DNA from: Oikopleura dioica
Taxonomy: Eukaryota > Chordata > Appendicularia > Copelata > Oikopleuridae
Direction: 5' to 3'
Assembly (NCBI GenBank): GCA_907165135.1
Contig: OU015567.1
Coordinates: forward strand, 6,453,001-6,517,000
DNA length: 64,000 nt
The position numbers were made by a program, and so were the translations under genes. Under the pieces are notes generated by a model. The model was not told the origin of the DNA, made no database searches, and saw nothing but the letters and a program-made list of their open reading frames with translations. Below, piece by piece: positions 11,236-22,600 of this stretch; position 1 is the first letter of the stretch; every line of letters begins with the position of its first letter.

Positions 11236-12643
11236 AAACAACGAACTACCTACCATAGCATTCCTAAAAATTTAATCCAAAGAATGGTTAAAAGTCTAAA
11301 AACCCCAACTACTCCTCAATCCTGAAAAAAAGCTCTGCCGTCTGTTCCAACTACTATTCTATATAAATATTCTTTTTCCGATGCTTCCAATCTTTCATGT
11401 CGAGTTAAACAAAAATGTTCAAGAAAAAGTTCATGGAATTTCAAATATTCTTATTCTTAGTGGAAATTTTTAAAAACAATCTTTATGACCTTACTTATAA
11501 AAACTGAATTCTTTGTACTGAATATACTTTTCGCCTTAAAAAAGACAGAAAAAGATGATATTAAAATAATTATTGAAAATTGCGCCTTTCTTGAAAACTA
11601 CTTTTTTTTTCTTCTCGCTAGACTAACTTACAAAAATTGTCTATGTAAATAAAGCTTTCAAAACATAACAACCAAATGCTTGTCATTTCTTGCAAAACGG
11701 GAGTCTGGGATTGACAACCTGTGTCCAAAACCTGAGTCAGGGCCTAATTAAAGAATTTCACGGCCTGACTCAGGCTTTGAAAACAGTTTGCCGAGCCCCG
11801 ACGAAATTTATAAGAGGATGAATTTATTCTTGGGATTTTCCTAATAAAAATAACAGGGGACAGTCGATAACTAATTTGTAAAAGCAGTTTCTAGCCATGG
11901 ATAAGTCAGAATTTCACGGATAATTTTCAAGATCGGACGAGAGCTTTCCCTCTTGCCTTGGGGTTGTAGCTGTTGGGTTCGCTTGGGTCCTGGGTGGTGG
12001 TTAAATTACTTTATATATTTACATGACTGAGTCGTTAATTGATGCAGTCTATCAAGGCTAGAACGAAAAGCTCTTTTCCTAAAGGGAAAATTTTCCAATG
12101 AAATGGTTTCGAATCCATGGGAAACTCTACGAAAGGATTGGCTGATCTTTTCTGATAACATCGATTATTAATAATAATAAAATTTTAAGTTGTAAAAGTT
12201 CGCTCCTTTTTCTTTTCTTCGTTTGACCGTTTCGGTATCAGAAAAGATCAGGCAAATGAAACATCCCCTCATAGAGCGTATTAAAGATAAAGCTTGTTCA
12301 AATAAACCGGATCAGAACAAGCGGGAAACGGGGGAAAGAGGATAAACAGTTTTTGTTTTGTTTTAACGGTGAAAGGGGAAAACGACAGAGAAAAGAATTT
12401 CAGCACGAAAAGCGTTTATCTGTTTGGTGGAGTTCGAGAACTGAGTGTGAACAGAACTTGATCTGGACAAGCGGTAAAAAAGTAGAAACGGTAGATTTTC
12501 AAGTTTTTGAACGGTTGCTGCTGATCGGGGAGGGGAAGAGAGAGAGTGCGTGTGATTATGTTTGAGTAAGTAAGCGCGCCTTTGTTTTGCCGTGGTGGTG
12601 GTTCTTCGTCGATTTCTTCTTTCTTCATTCGATAGTCGATGAT
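11236..12643. other. Intergenic stretch with a second fold-back repeat
   Basis: Holds the 3'UTR of the Ig adhesion gene (AATAAAG near 11649 is a candidate poly(A) signal), the repeat at 11703-11803, and about 800 bp of AT-rich sequence in which I see no gene. Reading frames at 12353-12565 (+) and 12363-12677 (-) are open but lack splice or domain support. Confidence 0.5.
11703..11803. repeat. Fold-back MITE-like element, copy B (short)
   Basis: Inverted repeat: ACAACCTGTGTCCAAAACC followed by TGAGTCAGGGCC on the left; the inverted right end reads GGCTCGGCAAACTGTTTTCA then AAGCCTGAGTCAGGCC. The sequence AACCTGTGT..AAAACCTGAGTCAGG is shared with the left end of the element at 7150, so this is a shorter, internally deleted copy of the same family. 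It lacks the inner GCCGC arms of copy A. Confidence 0.7.
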
Positions 12644-13761
12644 TTAGTAGTGGTAGTTCTTCTGGGAAGTCTGCCATGAGTAGGAAGAGTCCTGAAAGAT
12701 ATTCTTTATTGAGGAGGATTTCAACATTCGGAAATGATCATCGTGATGATGTGTCTGTGTGGTCGAAAAAAGGCGTTGAAGCTGTAAATCACGAACAGCT
12801 GATGGGGGGATGCATCAAAAGGGAATACTGGGGTGTCATCTTCCGCAAAAGGAAATGCCTTTTGGGGCGAAAAGACCTTATCAACCCCTTTAACTTCTGA
12901 AGAAACTGATTAGTTATCTGACGACAATTATTTGCTATTTTGATATTTTGGATCAGCGAATTTGGACATTTGCCAGCTTTTATTTCAAATTTCGAAGCAG
13001 AAAGTCAACGAGGATTTGAAAATTTAAACCGTTGATGTTTTGAGAAACAGAAAACCCGGAAAAAAGAGGGTCAAAAGGTCGAAAATCTCCTTCTTTTGTA
13101 CGAAAAAAGCTCAAACTCGTATTAGCATAAAGCAAAGATACAACGAAAATAATTCTATGGGGGATTCATTGTTTGCCATTTTTGTTCAAATAACCGTCTC
13201 AAATTTACTGGACCTTATCCAAATCGAAAAGTTACGCAAAGGCGTGATGAACTGTAGTTCATCAAATAGAAGGGCTGTTTTCTGCCGTAAAAGCAGCTCC
13301 AGTCCGCGAAATTCCAAATAAGGAACCGCCGCGGCACGAGGAGAGAAGCTGATCAACTGTGATTGTGACTGTACCTTTTCTGTGTGTGTGGCATCGTTGA
13401 GGAGTTCCATTTGTCTTCGTTCGAAGATTTGCTTCTCTGCTTCGAATTCTGCCAAGGCTCCGCTGCTAGCTGTGCCCTTCAAAACCTAAAAAAAATGAAT
13501 TATCGTAATCGTAATCAATTAACCCCTGGCCGTAAAATAGCCCCAATTATACATCCGAATCTGCTTTTACAGCTATACTTAGTTTTACGAGGCTCAGGTC
13601 ACGCTCAGTTCCAGCAATAAAAATACAGTAAGATAGCATTTGCACTGTCTCAAAAATACGTCAAATAAGGCCTGGAAAATATTGACACGGAGAGATAGTC
13701 TGATACTTACTGTGTATGCAGGTCGGGAAAGTGATCTTGTGAGAGTCAGAAATTTGCCCAT
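12644..13761 (-). CDS. Tentative 69-aa spliced small protein, function unknown
   Basis: Three exons are proposed: 13761-13711 (MGKFLTLTRSLSRPAYT, a basic amphipathic start like a mitochondrial presequence), 13485-13375 (37 codons, VLKGTASSGALAEFEAEK.. EKQIFERRQMELLND..) and 12691-12644 (DSSYSWQTSQKNYHY, stop TAA). Exon lengths of 51, 111 and 48 nt keep phase 0 throughout; donors are GTAAGT and GTACAG, acceptors TTTTAG and TTTCAG. The middle exon looks genuinely coding. The last exon depends on a 680-bp intron and is the weakest part. I do not recognise the family. Confidence 0.35.
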
Positions 13762-15234
13762 GTCTTCTGTTTCTTCTGTTTTTGGCGGATGAAAATTGAA
13801 AGGTGAAAGTCTGTGGCTGGGTCGCCTGCCGGAAGAGCCCTAAAAACTAATTTCAAAATCGAAATAACAATTTCATCGCTAATTCCGCGTTCTAGCGACT
13901 CTTCAAGTCTCTCATCTGACTTTCTTTCAATTATCAAAGTTTATAGGGTGGCTATAAATTCAAATTTAGGGCCGAAACAACCTAAAAAACTACTGAAATT
14001 GTGAACTTTGAACCCTTCAAAAATCGTTCGTCCGGAAAGCCACTCCTAATTTCCATGGATAATCATCCGTAGTAAACCCTCAGGCTCCGGTAGTTAGTCA
14101 AAATTTGCGAAATACGAACTTATTCTTCAATAAAATTTTCTCTCAAATGGACTCGAACTGAAAGTTGATCGATTTTTCAATAATTAATTCTCGCACCTTT
14201 TTCGGGACTTTCTCTGGTTCGATGTGAATTGTTCGTTGAGTTTGACGAGAAAAATTTTTTGGCTCCAGACAGAGGGCCTCTTACGTAACGGCGCTCGTGG
14301 AGTGCTGCCCACGCCTAAATTTACATTGGCCAGAAAAGCACATTTCAGTGATTCTTATCAGAAGCAGATCAAGGTCGACGATAAAGAAAGCTCCCACCGA
14401 GAGCTGAGGAGTACAGCTGATCAAAAATAGCGGCGAAAAAGGCAGATTCTAGGTGAAAAACAAGTTATGTAATCGTTGCGTAAGAGGATGAACTGTTGTG
14501 ACCGAAAGAATGAACTTGTGACGATCTTGGGCGTTTTCGTGACAATTTGAACCCTCTGTCAAACTCGTATTAATCAAAACAAGGCCGCTAGAATCCCCAT
14601 ACAGCAAAATAATCACCGGAGGGTTAAATTCTAGCGAAGTAAGAAAACAGACAAAAGCTACGCTAGCACTTTTTTACCGCTTTTCAGGTCAAGGACGTCA
14701 ACTTCTGCAAGACAAGAAATAATAATTGTAAGATAATGAGCAAATCAATCTCAAAATGATCACTGATCAGCAAATCTAAAAAACAACATGGTCTGCCCTG
14801 ATCGATGCGTCTTGACATCTATGTTGGGTTCGTCTTTGACCTCGGTTACTCAATAACAGTTTCTGCGCTCGAGAAAATTCGCTACTGAAATTTGGAAATT
14901 GATGATTTTGCTAATATTTTACAGATGCACAATTTCAATCTTTTTTCATATTCTACACTGGTAACCGAGCCCGAATTGGCCTGCTTTTGAAGACTTTTTG
15001 TATTCCTGCGTAAGAAGTTAAAGACAACAACGATTATTCGTTTTACTTGGTCTTCGTTTATTTTAAATTTTAGGCCAAGGCAGTAGGTGAAAACTGGGGA
15101 ATGAAAGAGTAGGAATGTGAAAGTGAAATTTGGTGGGTGAGTGGTGATAGTTAGGTAGCGTGAATTTTAGGGGAGGAAGGTCGTGACATGTGAGGGTGAA
15201 TATTGTGAAGGTGAAAAGTTATATACAGTTTTTT
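13762..15234. other. Intergenic stretch, no supported gene
   Basis: Between the tentative small gene and the end of KIF4. A plus-strand frame at 14224-14430 (containing LLRNGARGVLPTPKFTLARK) has reasonable codon use and a presequence-like start, but I cannot connect it to a start exon or a known family. Several copies of a gggtTaaa/ccgGag style spacer occur. KIF4's 3'UTR occupies the last part. Confidence 0.4.
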
Positions 15235-18200
15235 TTATCGTTTTGTTGGTGTTTCCAACACGGCGGAATCGTCCAACGCTTTGAGATGTCTTCGCGCTGG
15301 AGGATCGAAGAGGCGGCCAGCTCTGCTCGGAGTCATTGGCTAAAAGAATGGTGAGACATGAATTCGACGGAGAGCGTTTTCGTACCTCGAGTCGGTTTTC
15401 CCCGAGTCCATGGAGAGTAGTGTCGAAGCGGTGCACTTTTGTCTCCGTGGGGTTTTCCTGAAAAAGGTTTTAATAAGCTTGGAATCAAGTTTACTCTTAC
15501 CTTGTATTCGCCATCGCTTTCAATCGTCATGGGCTCGAAGTTCTTACACTTGGACTTGTCGCAGCCGCAGGTATCCGAGCAAATTCGGGAAGACTTGCGG
15601 CAGCCACAAATTTTCGTGTTGCAGAACCCTTTGCACTTGCACTTGTCGTTGTTAGTGCGTCGGCGCTAGAATTTATTTGAATAATCGTTGAAGATAGTTG
15701 AAGAAAGAATACCTTTGGTGCGATTGATTTTCTGGCATTGCCTCTATTGTTGTCGCCAGTGGCATCCGGGAGCCTGTTGAGAGCGTTTTCAGGGTTGAAA
15801 TCGGGGTCCCGACTGCGATCGTCCTTTGGAGTCGCCATCATCATCTTCGCGTTGGGAGTCTCGAAGATGCGAGAGTACTCCTGCTCAGTGAGATGACGCT
15901 TTCCAGACTTGGCTTTTGCTCTGGGCACTGGGAGAGCTGTCTGCTGCTGGACTTCGTAGGTCGTGTCCATCGAGTTTTCCTCGTCAGAAAATTCCTCTTC
16001 GGTTTCTTCTTCCGAGGCTTCATCTTGATGAGCAACAGAAGTCTGCGCAACGTATTCTTCGTGCTAAAATTACGAATTAATAATAAAGAAAATTATCTAA
16101 TTATGCTTTTGCTACGATAAATGAACAAAGTGCTCACTTTTTCGTAATCTAAAGCTTCCAAATTATACGCAAGGATTATATTATTAACCTCGAGCTTCAT
16201 CAATCGCATTTCTTCTTGATGCTTGTTCTCAAGGGCCATGTATTTGTTCTGGAGGATGTTGAACTCGTCATGGATCTCCTTGAGATTCGCTCTCTAAAAA
16301 TGAAAGTTATGATTGAGTTTTTATTTGAAAGTGACTTACCAATTGGTCAGCATCTTCGGTCTGAATGAGACAATCTCCGCCTTGCTCGATCAATTCCTGG
16401 ACGAGGAATTCGATCAGCTTACGAGCTTCCGCAGTATCTTTGATTGGGAGTCGCTTCGCAGATACTGGGTTCTCGTGCGATTCGGCAGAGTTGATCTGCT
16501 CCTGAAAAAAGAGAGTAGGATTGAAGGAAGGAAGAAAAATAATTACCTGAATTGTAGCGATTTCAGCATCTTTTCGCTTGATTTTGTCCTTCAGGAGCTT
16601 GGTCATCTTCTCAGAAGCGCCGGGGAGCTTTGTGCGCCGCTTCATTTCAGCTCGATCCTTATCGCAGAGTTTGACCTGATACTTGAGTCGTTTAATCTCC
16701 ATTCGACAATCCAGGTCGTTTCGAAGCTGTTCTTTGAGATGACTAGAATCAAATGATTAAATTTGTTTTTGATAAAGAAGCTGGCTTACCCAAATTTAAG
16801 AGATCCATGCGCCTTCGCCTTTGCCGAGTTCTCTGTTCTCTTAGCAAGGAGCATCTTGAGCTTTTTGAGTTCGGATGCATCCTTGGCCGACTGGATTTTG
16901 AGTCTGTTGGCGACGCGCTCATGCTGCAGTTTCATGCGCATAATGTCGTTCGCCTTTCGACGGTCGGCTTTCTGAAGAGTGTTGATCTCTTTTTTGAACT
17001 TTTTCTCTTCTTCCGAGAACTTTTTCTGGTCATTACGGGCTTTCTTCACCAATTGAATCTAAATAAAAAAGTAAGGAAAAAAGAAGGAATAAAAAATTTT
17101 ACCTTTCTGGATTTGAGATCCTCCAGCTCCTTTTTCAATTTTTCGATGAACTGCTCCTTTTCCCGTTTTTCTTTGACCAGTCGCTCCTTTTCTTTCTTCG
17201 CCTTTTTCAGCTTCGCGATCTCTTGTTCAAGCTCCCTCTGTCGGTTCAATCGCATCGCCTCTTGCTTCTTGTTTTTCTCTTTCGCCCCGTGCGACTTCGA
17301 GGCGAGAGTAGCTTGCCGCTCGTTCTCAAGTCGTTCGATCTTCTCTTGAAGCTCTGTGACTTGTCGTTCGTACTTGGCGCGAAGCAAGTGCGGGTTGTTC
17401 TCGTCCAGACTGAGGCATTTGATGTTCTGCTCTTTCGTTTCAATGTCCGTCTGCAGCGCGAAGAGATCTTCGTTGATTTTGTGCAGACGCATCGGCGTGT
17501 CAAGAGCAGCTTCACCTTCCTCAACGTCGTTCGAATCGTCCAACCCGGAGCACTCGTCGATGTCGGTCAGGTCATTCTCGTTCCCATCATTCTCTTCGTT
17601 TCTCACAAGCGCGTAAGAAAGCCGCTTCGACTTCTTGTGCGTTTTGTCCACGTCGAGAATGAGCCGTTGAAGACCTCTGAGCTCCTTGAACGCCTCGGCA
17701 GCGTTCTCGTCGATGTCACGATTCTCGGCCAAGTTATCCTCCATAATTGTCATGTTGTTGTGCTCGGCCGAGAGTGCCTCCGCAGCTTGTTTCAGCTTTT
17801 CGAGTTTGTTCGAAAGAGCAGTTTTGTTGGTGCACTCGTCCTCGATCTGCAGCATCAGGCGACTCTGCTGCTTTGACGAGTTCGACAAGGCGAGCTTGTA
17901 GTCTTCCAACTGCGACTCCAACTGCTCCTTCATCTCGACGTACTCGGGCGTTTCGCGAGGATCGATGTTGACCTCGGTAGTGCCGCTCGCTCGTAGCATC
18001 TGAACCTGTTTTCGCAAGTTGATCAACTCCGCTTGAACAGGGTCTCGGTTCACGATCGGCTTGTTTTTGATCTTGCGCGCGCGATCGGCGTATCTCAGGG
18101 TTTGAATCGTCTCGTCATGATTCGTGTCTACTGGAGAGACACAGGCGATCATGAGAGTATGCGAGTTACCGCCCAAAGAATCCTAGATTGATTGTAAAAA

Positions 18201-19203
18201 GACTGTTTATTAGAATATAGCGCTTACCTTTAGGATTCGGGTCAGCTTCGAATCTCGATACTTGACGTGGCTGTCGCCATCAGACAACGCGGAGATAACG
18301 TTGCCCAACGCCAGCAAACCCATGTTGATATTGACGCCCTCCTCTTTTCGCTGTCCCTCTGCGCCAGTTCGTTTGAGACGCTCGGAGCCAGCGAGATCTA
18401 CAAGTCGCAGCACAGCCGATTTCGAATCATCTGGATCTTCATGTGACTGTTGCTCCAGATGAATGTTGAAAGCTGCGTGCGAACGAGAGGATGTGGCGTT
18501 CATATTTGTGCTACCGACGGAGCGCTGAGTGTTGCCCTCTTTTAGCTTTTCCAGAAGCTCGGAGGCGGAGTTTACCCCGGTTCTGGAAAGCTCGGCGACG
18601 ATGGTATCGCCGTTGGGGAGCTCTCGGACTTGAAGGAGCTTGGAGCTTGTTTCCGGCTTCAGCAGGTCCCGGATCTCTTCTTTGTACAATTCAAAGTAGC
18701 TGACCTGCAAGCTACTTTTGTACTTGTCCGCCATTGAGGCAATTCTGAAAATTTACTGTTAAAAAACTGAAAGACGAGTAAATTTACCTTTCGAATAAGT
18801 CCTCGGCGACACGTGGGAGGATTCCATCGTGTTCTCGGTCGCGCTTTCCGAACTCTCCTCCCATCGTGTACGTTTTGCCCGAACCAGTCTGTCCATAGGC
18901 GAAGACAGTCTGGTTGAACCCGTCGAGCAAGCTGGCGAGCATCGGCTCCACCGTTTGGTTGTAGATTTCCGTTTGCTCGACGGAGTATCCAAATACTTTG
19001 TCGTAGGTAAACTGGCTACCTCGACAGTCGATTTGCGGGCCCGCAGCGATCAGGCACTCTTGTGCGCCTAAAAAAACAGGTTAAGAAAAATATCTATATT
19101 ACAATAAATAATATCTCCTTTGACTCTCTCTCTTACCTTCATCGATCTCTTTCTTTGAGATCGGGCGGATTCGGATATGCACTCGCACGTTATCCGACTT
19201 CAT
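15235..19203 (-). CDS. KIF4A: KIF4-type chromokinesin
   Basis: Plus-end-directed motor that binds chromosomes and the spindle midzone. The N-terminal motor has NVRVHIRIRPISKKE, FAYGQTGSGKTYTMGGEF (P-loop), NMNATSSRSHAAF (switch I), VDLAGSERLKRTGAEG (switch II), INMGLLALGNVISALSD, and the neck region LRYADRARKIKNKPIVNRDP. A very long coiled coil follows (16.3-18.0 kb). Near the C-terminus is the cysteine-rich cluster CKCKGFCNTKICGCRK..CSDTCGCDKSKC (15545-15650), diagnostic of KIF4 rather than KIF21. The last exon ends RLFDPPARRHLKALDDS..KR with TAA at 15235-15237. Around nine short introns. Start 19203 follows TTTTTCCAG, a likely trans-splice acceptor. The protein is about 1,150 aa, near the usual length. 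Confidence 0.93.
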
Positions 19204-19662
19204 TCTGGAAAAAAAATAAAATTAACTTTTTGCTGCGTTCCGTTTTTGAAAAAAACGGTGAATGAGGCAGTCTGCGAAAATATTTTTCAGCGCGCCGTTG
19301 TTTTTCACGTACTGATGGCGTGATTTAACGAAAACGGTTGGTGATGCTGATCAAAATCAAAATGAACTTTGCAACGAAAAAATATTGCAATACCGTTCAT
19401 GCTCGCGAAAGACAATAATATCGTCAAATGGCTTTAAAATCAACAAAATATGTATAATGAGAATTTATTTGGATCAGTGTATGGAAGTTCACTATAAGCA
19501 ATTAAAGTGGGGACAGTAACAGACTTTTACTGAAGGACACATGCCACTGGTTGCCCAGGGTAATTCTCGGGGGAGGGGGTACAGAAAGGGGATAACCAAA
19601 ACATAAGAATAGTAAAGGATAGAAAAGGTGAACTAAAAAGTGTTCAGCGGTAGAATAATAAC
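19204..19662 (-). other. Spacer between myosin stop and KIF4 start
   Basis: Contains the myosin 3'UTR with a poly(A) signal AATAAA on the minus strand at 19464-19469, and then the KIF4 upstream region. No gene seen. Confidence 0.6.
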
Positions 19663-22600
19663 TTAATCTCGGGACTTGGCTCGGACCTTGTTAAGAGTGG
19701 CCTCGGCCATCTCAGCTCGCTCTTCAGATTCGTCGAGCTCGTGCTGGACCTTTCGGAACTTGGACATGTTGACGTTGGCGGCTTCTTCAGCTTCTTCGGC
19801 CTGTCGCTTGTAGGTCTTGACCTTGATCTGGAGCTTGTCGACGAGGTCCTGGAGTCGGACAAGGTTCTTCTTGTCTTCCTCAGCGGAGTAGACGACTTCC
19901 TTGAGCTTTCGCTCGAGTTTCTTCTGGTTCTTGAGGGCGTCTGCAGTTCGCTTCTGCTCAGCATCGAGCTCGTTCTCGAGTTCTCGGACACGCTGGTCGA
20001 GCTTCTGGATCTGCTTTTTGCCACCCTTCATGGCGACCTGCTCGGATTCGTCGAGTCGGAGCTGGAGATCCTTGATGGTGGCCTCCATGTTCTTCTTCAT
20101 TCGCTCAAGGTGAGCGGACTGGTCCTGCTCCTTCTTGAGTTCCTCAGCCATCATAGCGGCGTCAGAGATAGCCTTCTTGGCCTTCTCCTCAGCGTTTCGC
20201 TGCTCAGAGACGGCCTCTTCGACTTCGGACTGGGCGGACTGGAATTCCTGCTCGACCTTTCGCTTGGAGTTGATGAGGGCGGTGTTCTGGGTGTGGAGGA
20301 GGGCTGATCGCTCGTTGGCTTCGAGAAGCTCGGATTCAGCGAGCTTTCGGCCTCGTTCAGCCTGCTCAAGGGCACCTCGGAGTTCCTCAAGTTCGCCCTG
20401 GAGAAGGTTGGCTCGTCGGTCAACAACGGCAACCTGCTCAGCGAGATCTTCGGAGTTTCGCTGGGAGTCATCAACGGAGACCTGGAGATCCTTGTTCTGC
20501 TGCTGGAGAGCCTTCAAGGCCTTCTGGGCTTCGGAGCACTGTCGGTTAGCATGACCAAGCTGGATTTCAAGATCGTTGAAGTCAGATTCCATCTTCTTCT
20601 TGGCTCGGATGGCTTCACCTCGGGCTCGGATTTCGGAGTCAAGGGTGGTCTGCATGGATTCAACAGCTCGCTGTCCGTTTCGTCGGCAGTTGTCGACTTC
20701 TTCGTCCTTCTCAGCAAGTCGTCGCTCGAAGTCCTGCTTGATCTGGGCAACTTCGACCTGGAGTCGAAGGACCTTGGATTCTTCGGATTCGACAGCGGCT
20801 TCAGCTTCCTCGAGGGCGGCCTGGAGTTCGTTTCGCTCAACATCAACAGCTCGCTTGTTCTTCTCGAGCTCGTGGATCGATTTGCCGGATTCAGCAAGCT
20901 GGTCGGAGAAGTCAGCGATTTCTTCCTGGAGGTTCTTGTTCTCTCGCTTGATGGTCTCAAGGGCGTCGAGGGATTCTTCGTAGGCGTTCTTGGTCTTGAA
21001 GAGCTCGGTGGAGAGGGATCGGGATTCTTTCTGGGACTGTTCGAGTTCGGTCTGGATTTCTTCCTGCTTCTGCTTGGCCTCGGCAAGGATCTTGTCGAAG
21101 TTTCGCTGCTTCTTGTCAAGCTGGGAAGCGGCCTGGGTGGCTCGCTCGAGTTCGATGGTGAGGTCTTCGATTTCAGCGGCCTGTCGAGACTTGGACTTCT
21201 CGAGAGAAGCGCACTTAGCCTGGGTGGCTTCGACGGTCTCTTCGGCTTCCTGGAGTCGAGCAGCAAGCTTCTTCTTAGCTTCCTCGAGCTCCTCGGTTCG
21301 CTGGATGGCATCGGTCTCGTACTTGGTTCGCCACTGAGAAACTTCAGTGTTGGCCTTGGTAAGAGATCGCTGGAGTTCAGCCTTGGCCTCCTGCTCTTCT
21401 TCGTACTGCTCCTTGATGAGCTCGTTGTCGTGTCGAGCGGCCTGGACGGCGTGGGCAAGAGCACCCTTGGCCTTGGATTCTTCGTCGAGGTTTCGCTTGA
21501 GCTCCTCGATCTGCTGAGCCTGGGAGTTCTTGGTTCGGGTGAGCTGGGAGACGAGCTGTTCTTTCTCTTCGATCTGTCGGACGTTCTCCTGGTTGTCAGC
21601 CTGGAGTCGGCCTCGGATGGCGTTGAGTTCGTTGATTTCTCGGGCGAACTCGTCCTGCTTGGCCTGGGACTCGTGGAGCTGGTCCTCGAGGTTTCGGCAC
21701 ATCTTCTCGAACGAGAGCTTGTTCTTGGTAACAGTCTCGACGTTGGAAGCAAGATCATCGATCTCCATCTTCATCTCGGACTTCTCCTTCTCGAGCTTTT
21801 GCTTGACTCGCTGGAGGTTGTCGATGGTCTCGGACATTTCAGCGGCGGTGTCAGCGTGCTTCTTTCGGAGAGTAGAGATCTGGGCCTCGTGGGAGAGATT
21901 GGACTCTTCGAAGTCTCGTCGGAGCTTGGCCATCTCGGCTTCTCGTCGCTTGTTAAGCTCGATCTGAGCGGCAGTCTGGCCACCAGCTTCCTCAAGTCGC
22001 TCGGAAAGTTCCTCAAGTTCTCGGGAGAGATCAGATCGCTGCTTCTCAACCTTGGCTCGCATGGTTCGCTCAGATTCGAGTTCTTCCTCGAGCTCTTCAA
22101 TTCGAGCCTGGAGCTCCTTGATCTTCTTCTGGAGCTGAGCAGTAAGGGCCTGCTCGTCTTCAAGTCGAGTGGAAAGCTGAGAGTATTCGAATTCGGACTT
22201 CTTGAGTTTCTCTTCAAGTCGCTGCTTGTCGTTCTCAAGATCCATGATGGTCTCGGCAGCCATTCGGCCGTCAGACTCGAGCTTTCTCTTGGCTCGCTCA
22301 AGATCCATTCGGACCTTCTTCTCGGCCTCGAGGGCAGATTCGAGGTCATCGACCTGCTGCTCGAGCTTGTTCTTCATCTTGGAGAGAGAGTTGACCTTGT
22401 CTTCCTCGGCCTGGAGGTCATCAAGAGTCTGCTGGTGAGCTTCCTGGAGAGCCTTCTTCTCCTTCTGGAGCTTAGCGATGGTGTCTTCAAGAGAACCAAG
22501 TTCCTCAGTGAGGTTCTTGACCTTGTTCTCGGTTGCGTGCTTCTCCTTTTCGACCTTGGCGAGGGTGAGTTCAAGATCATCAATATCCTTCTTCAATTCG

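Noticed and set aside
16753-17876. Two plus-strand frames of about 200 codons
   Set aside because: Antisense of the KIF4 coiled coil; no splice or domain support.
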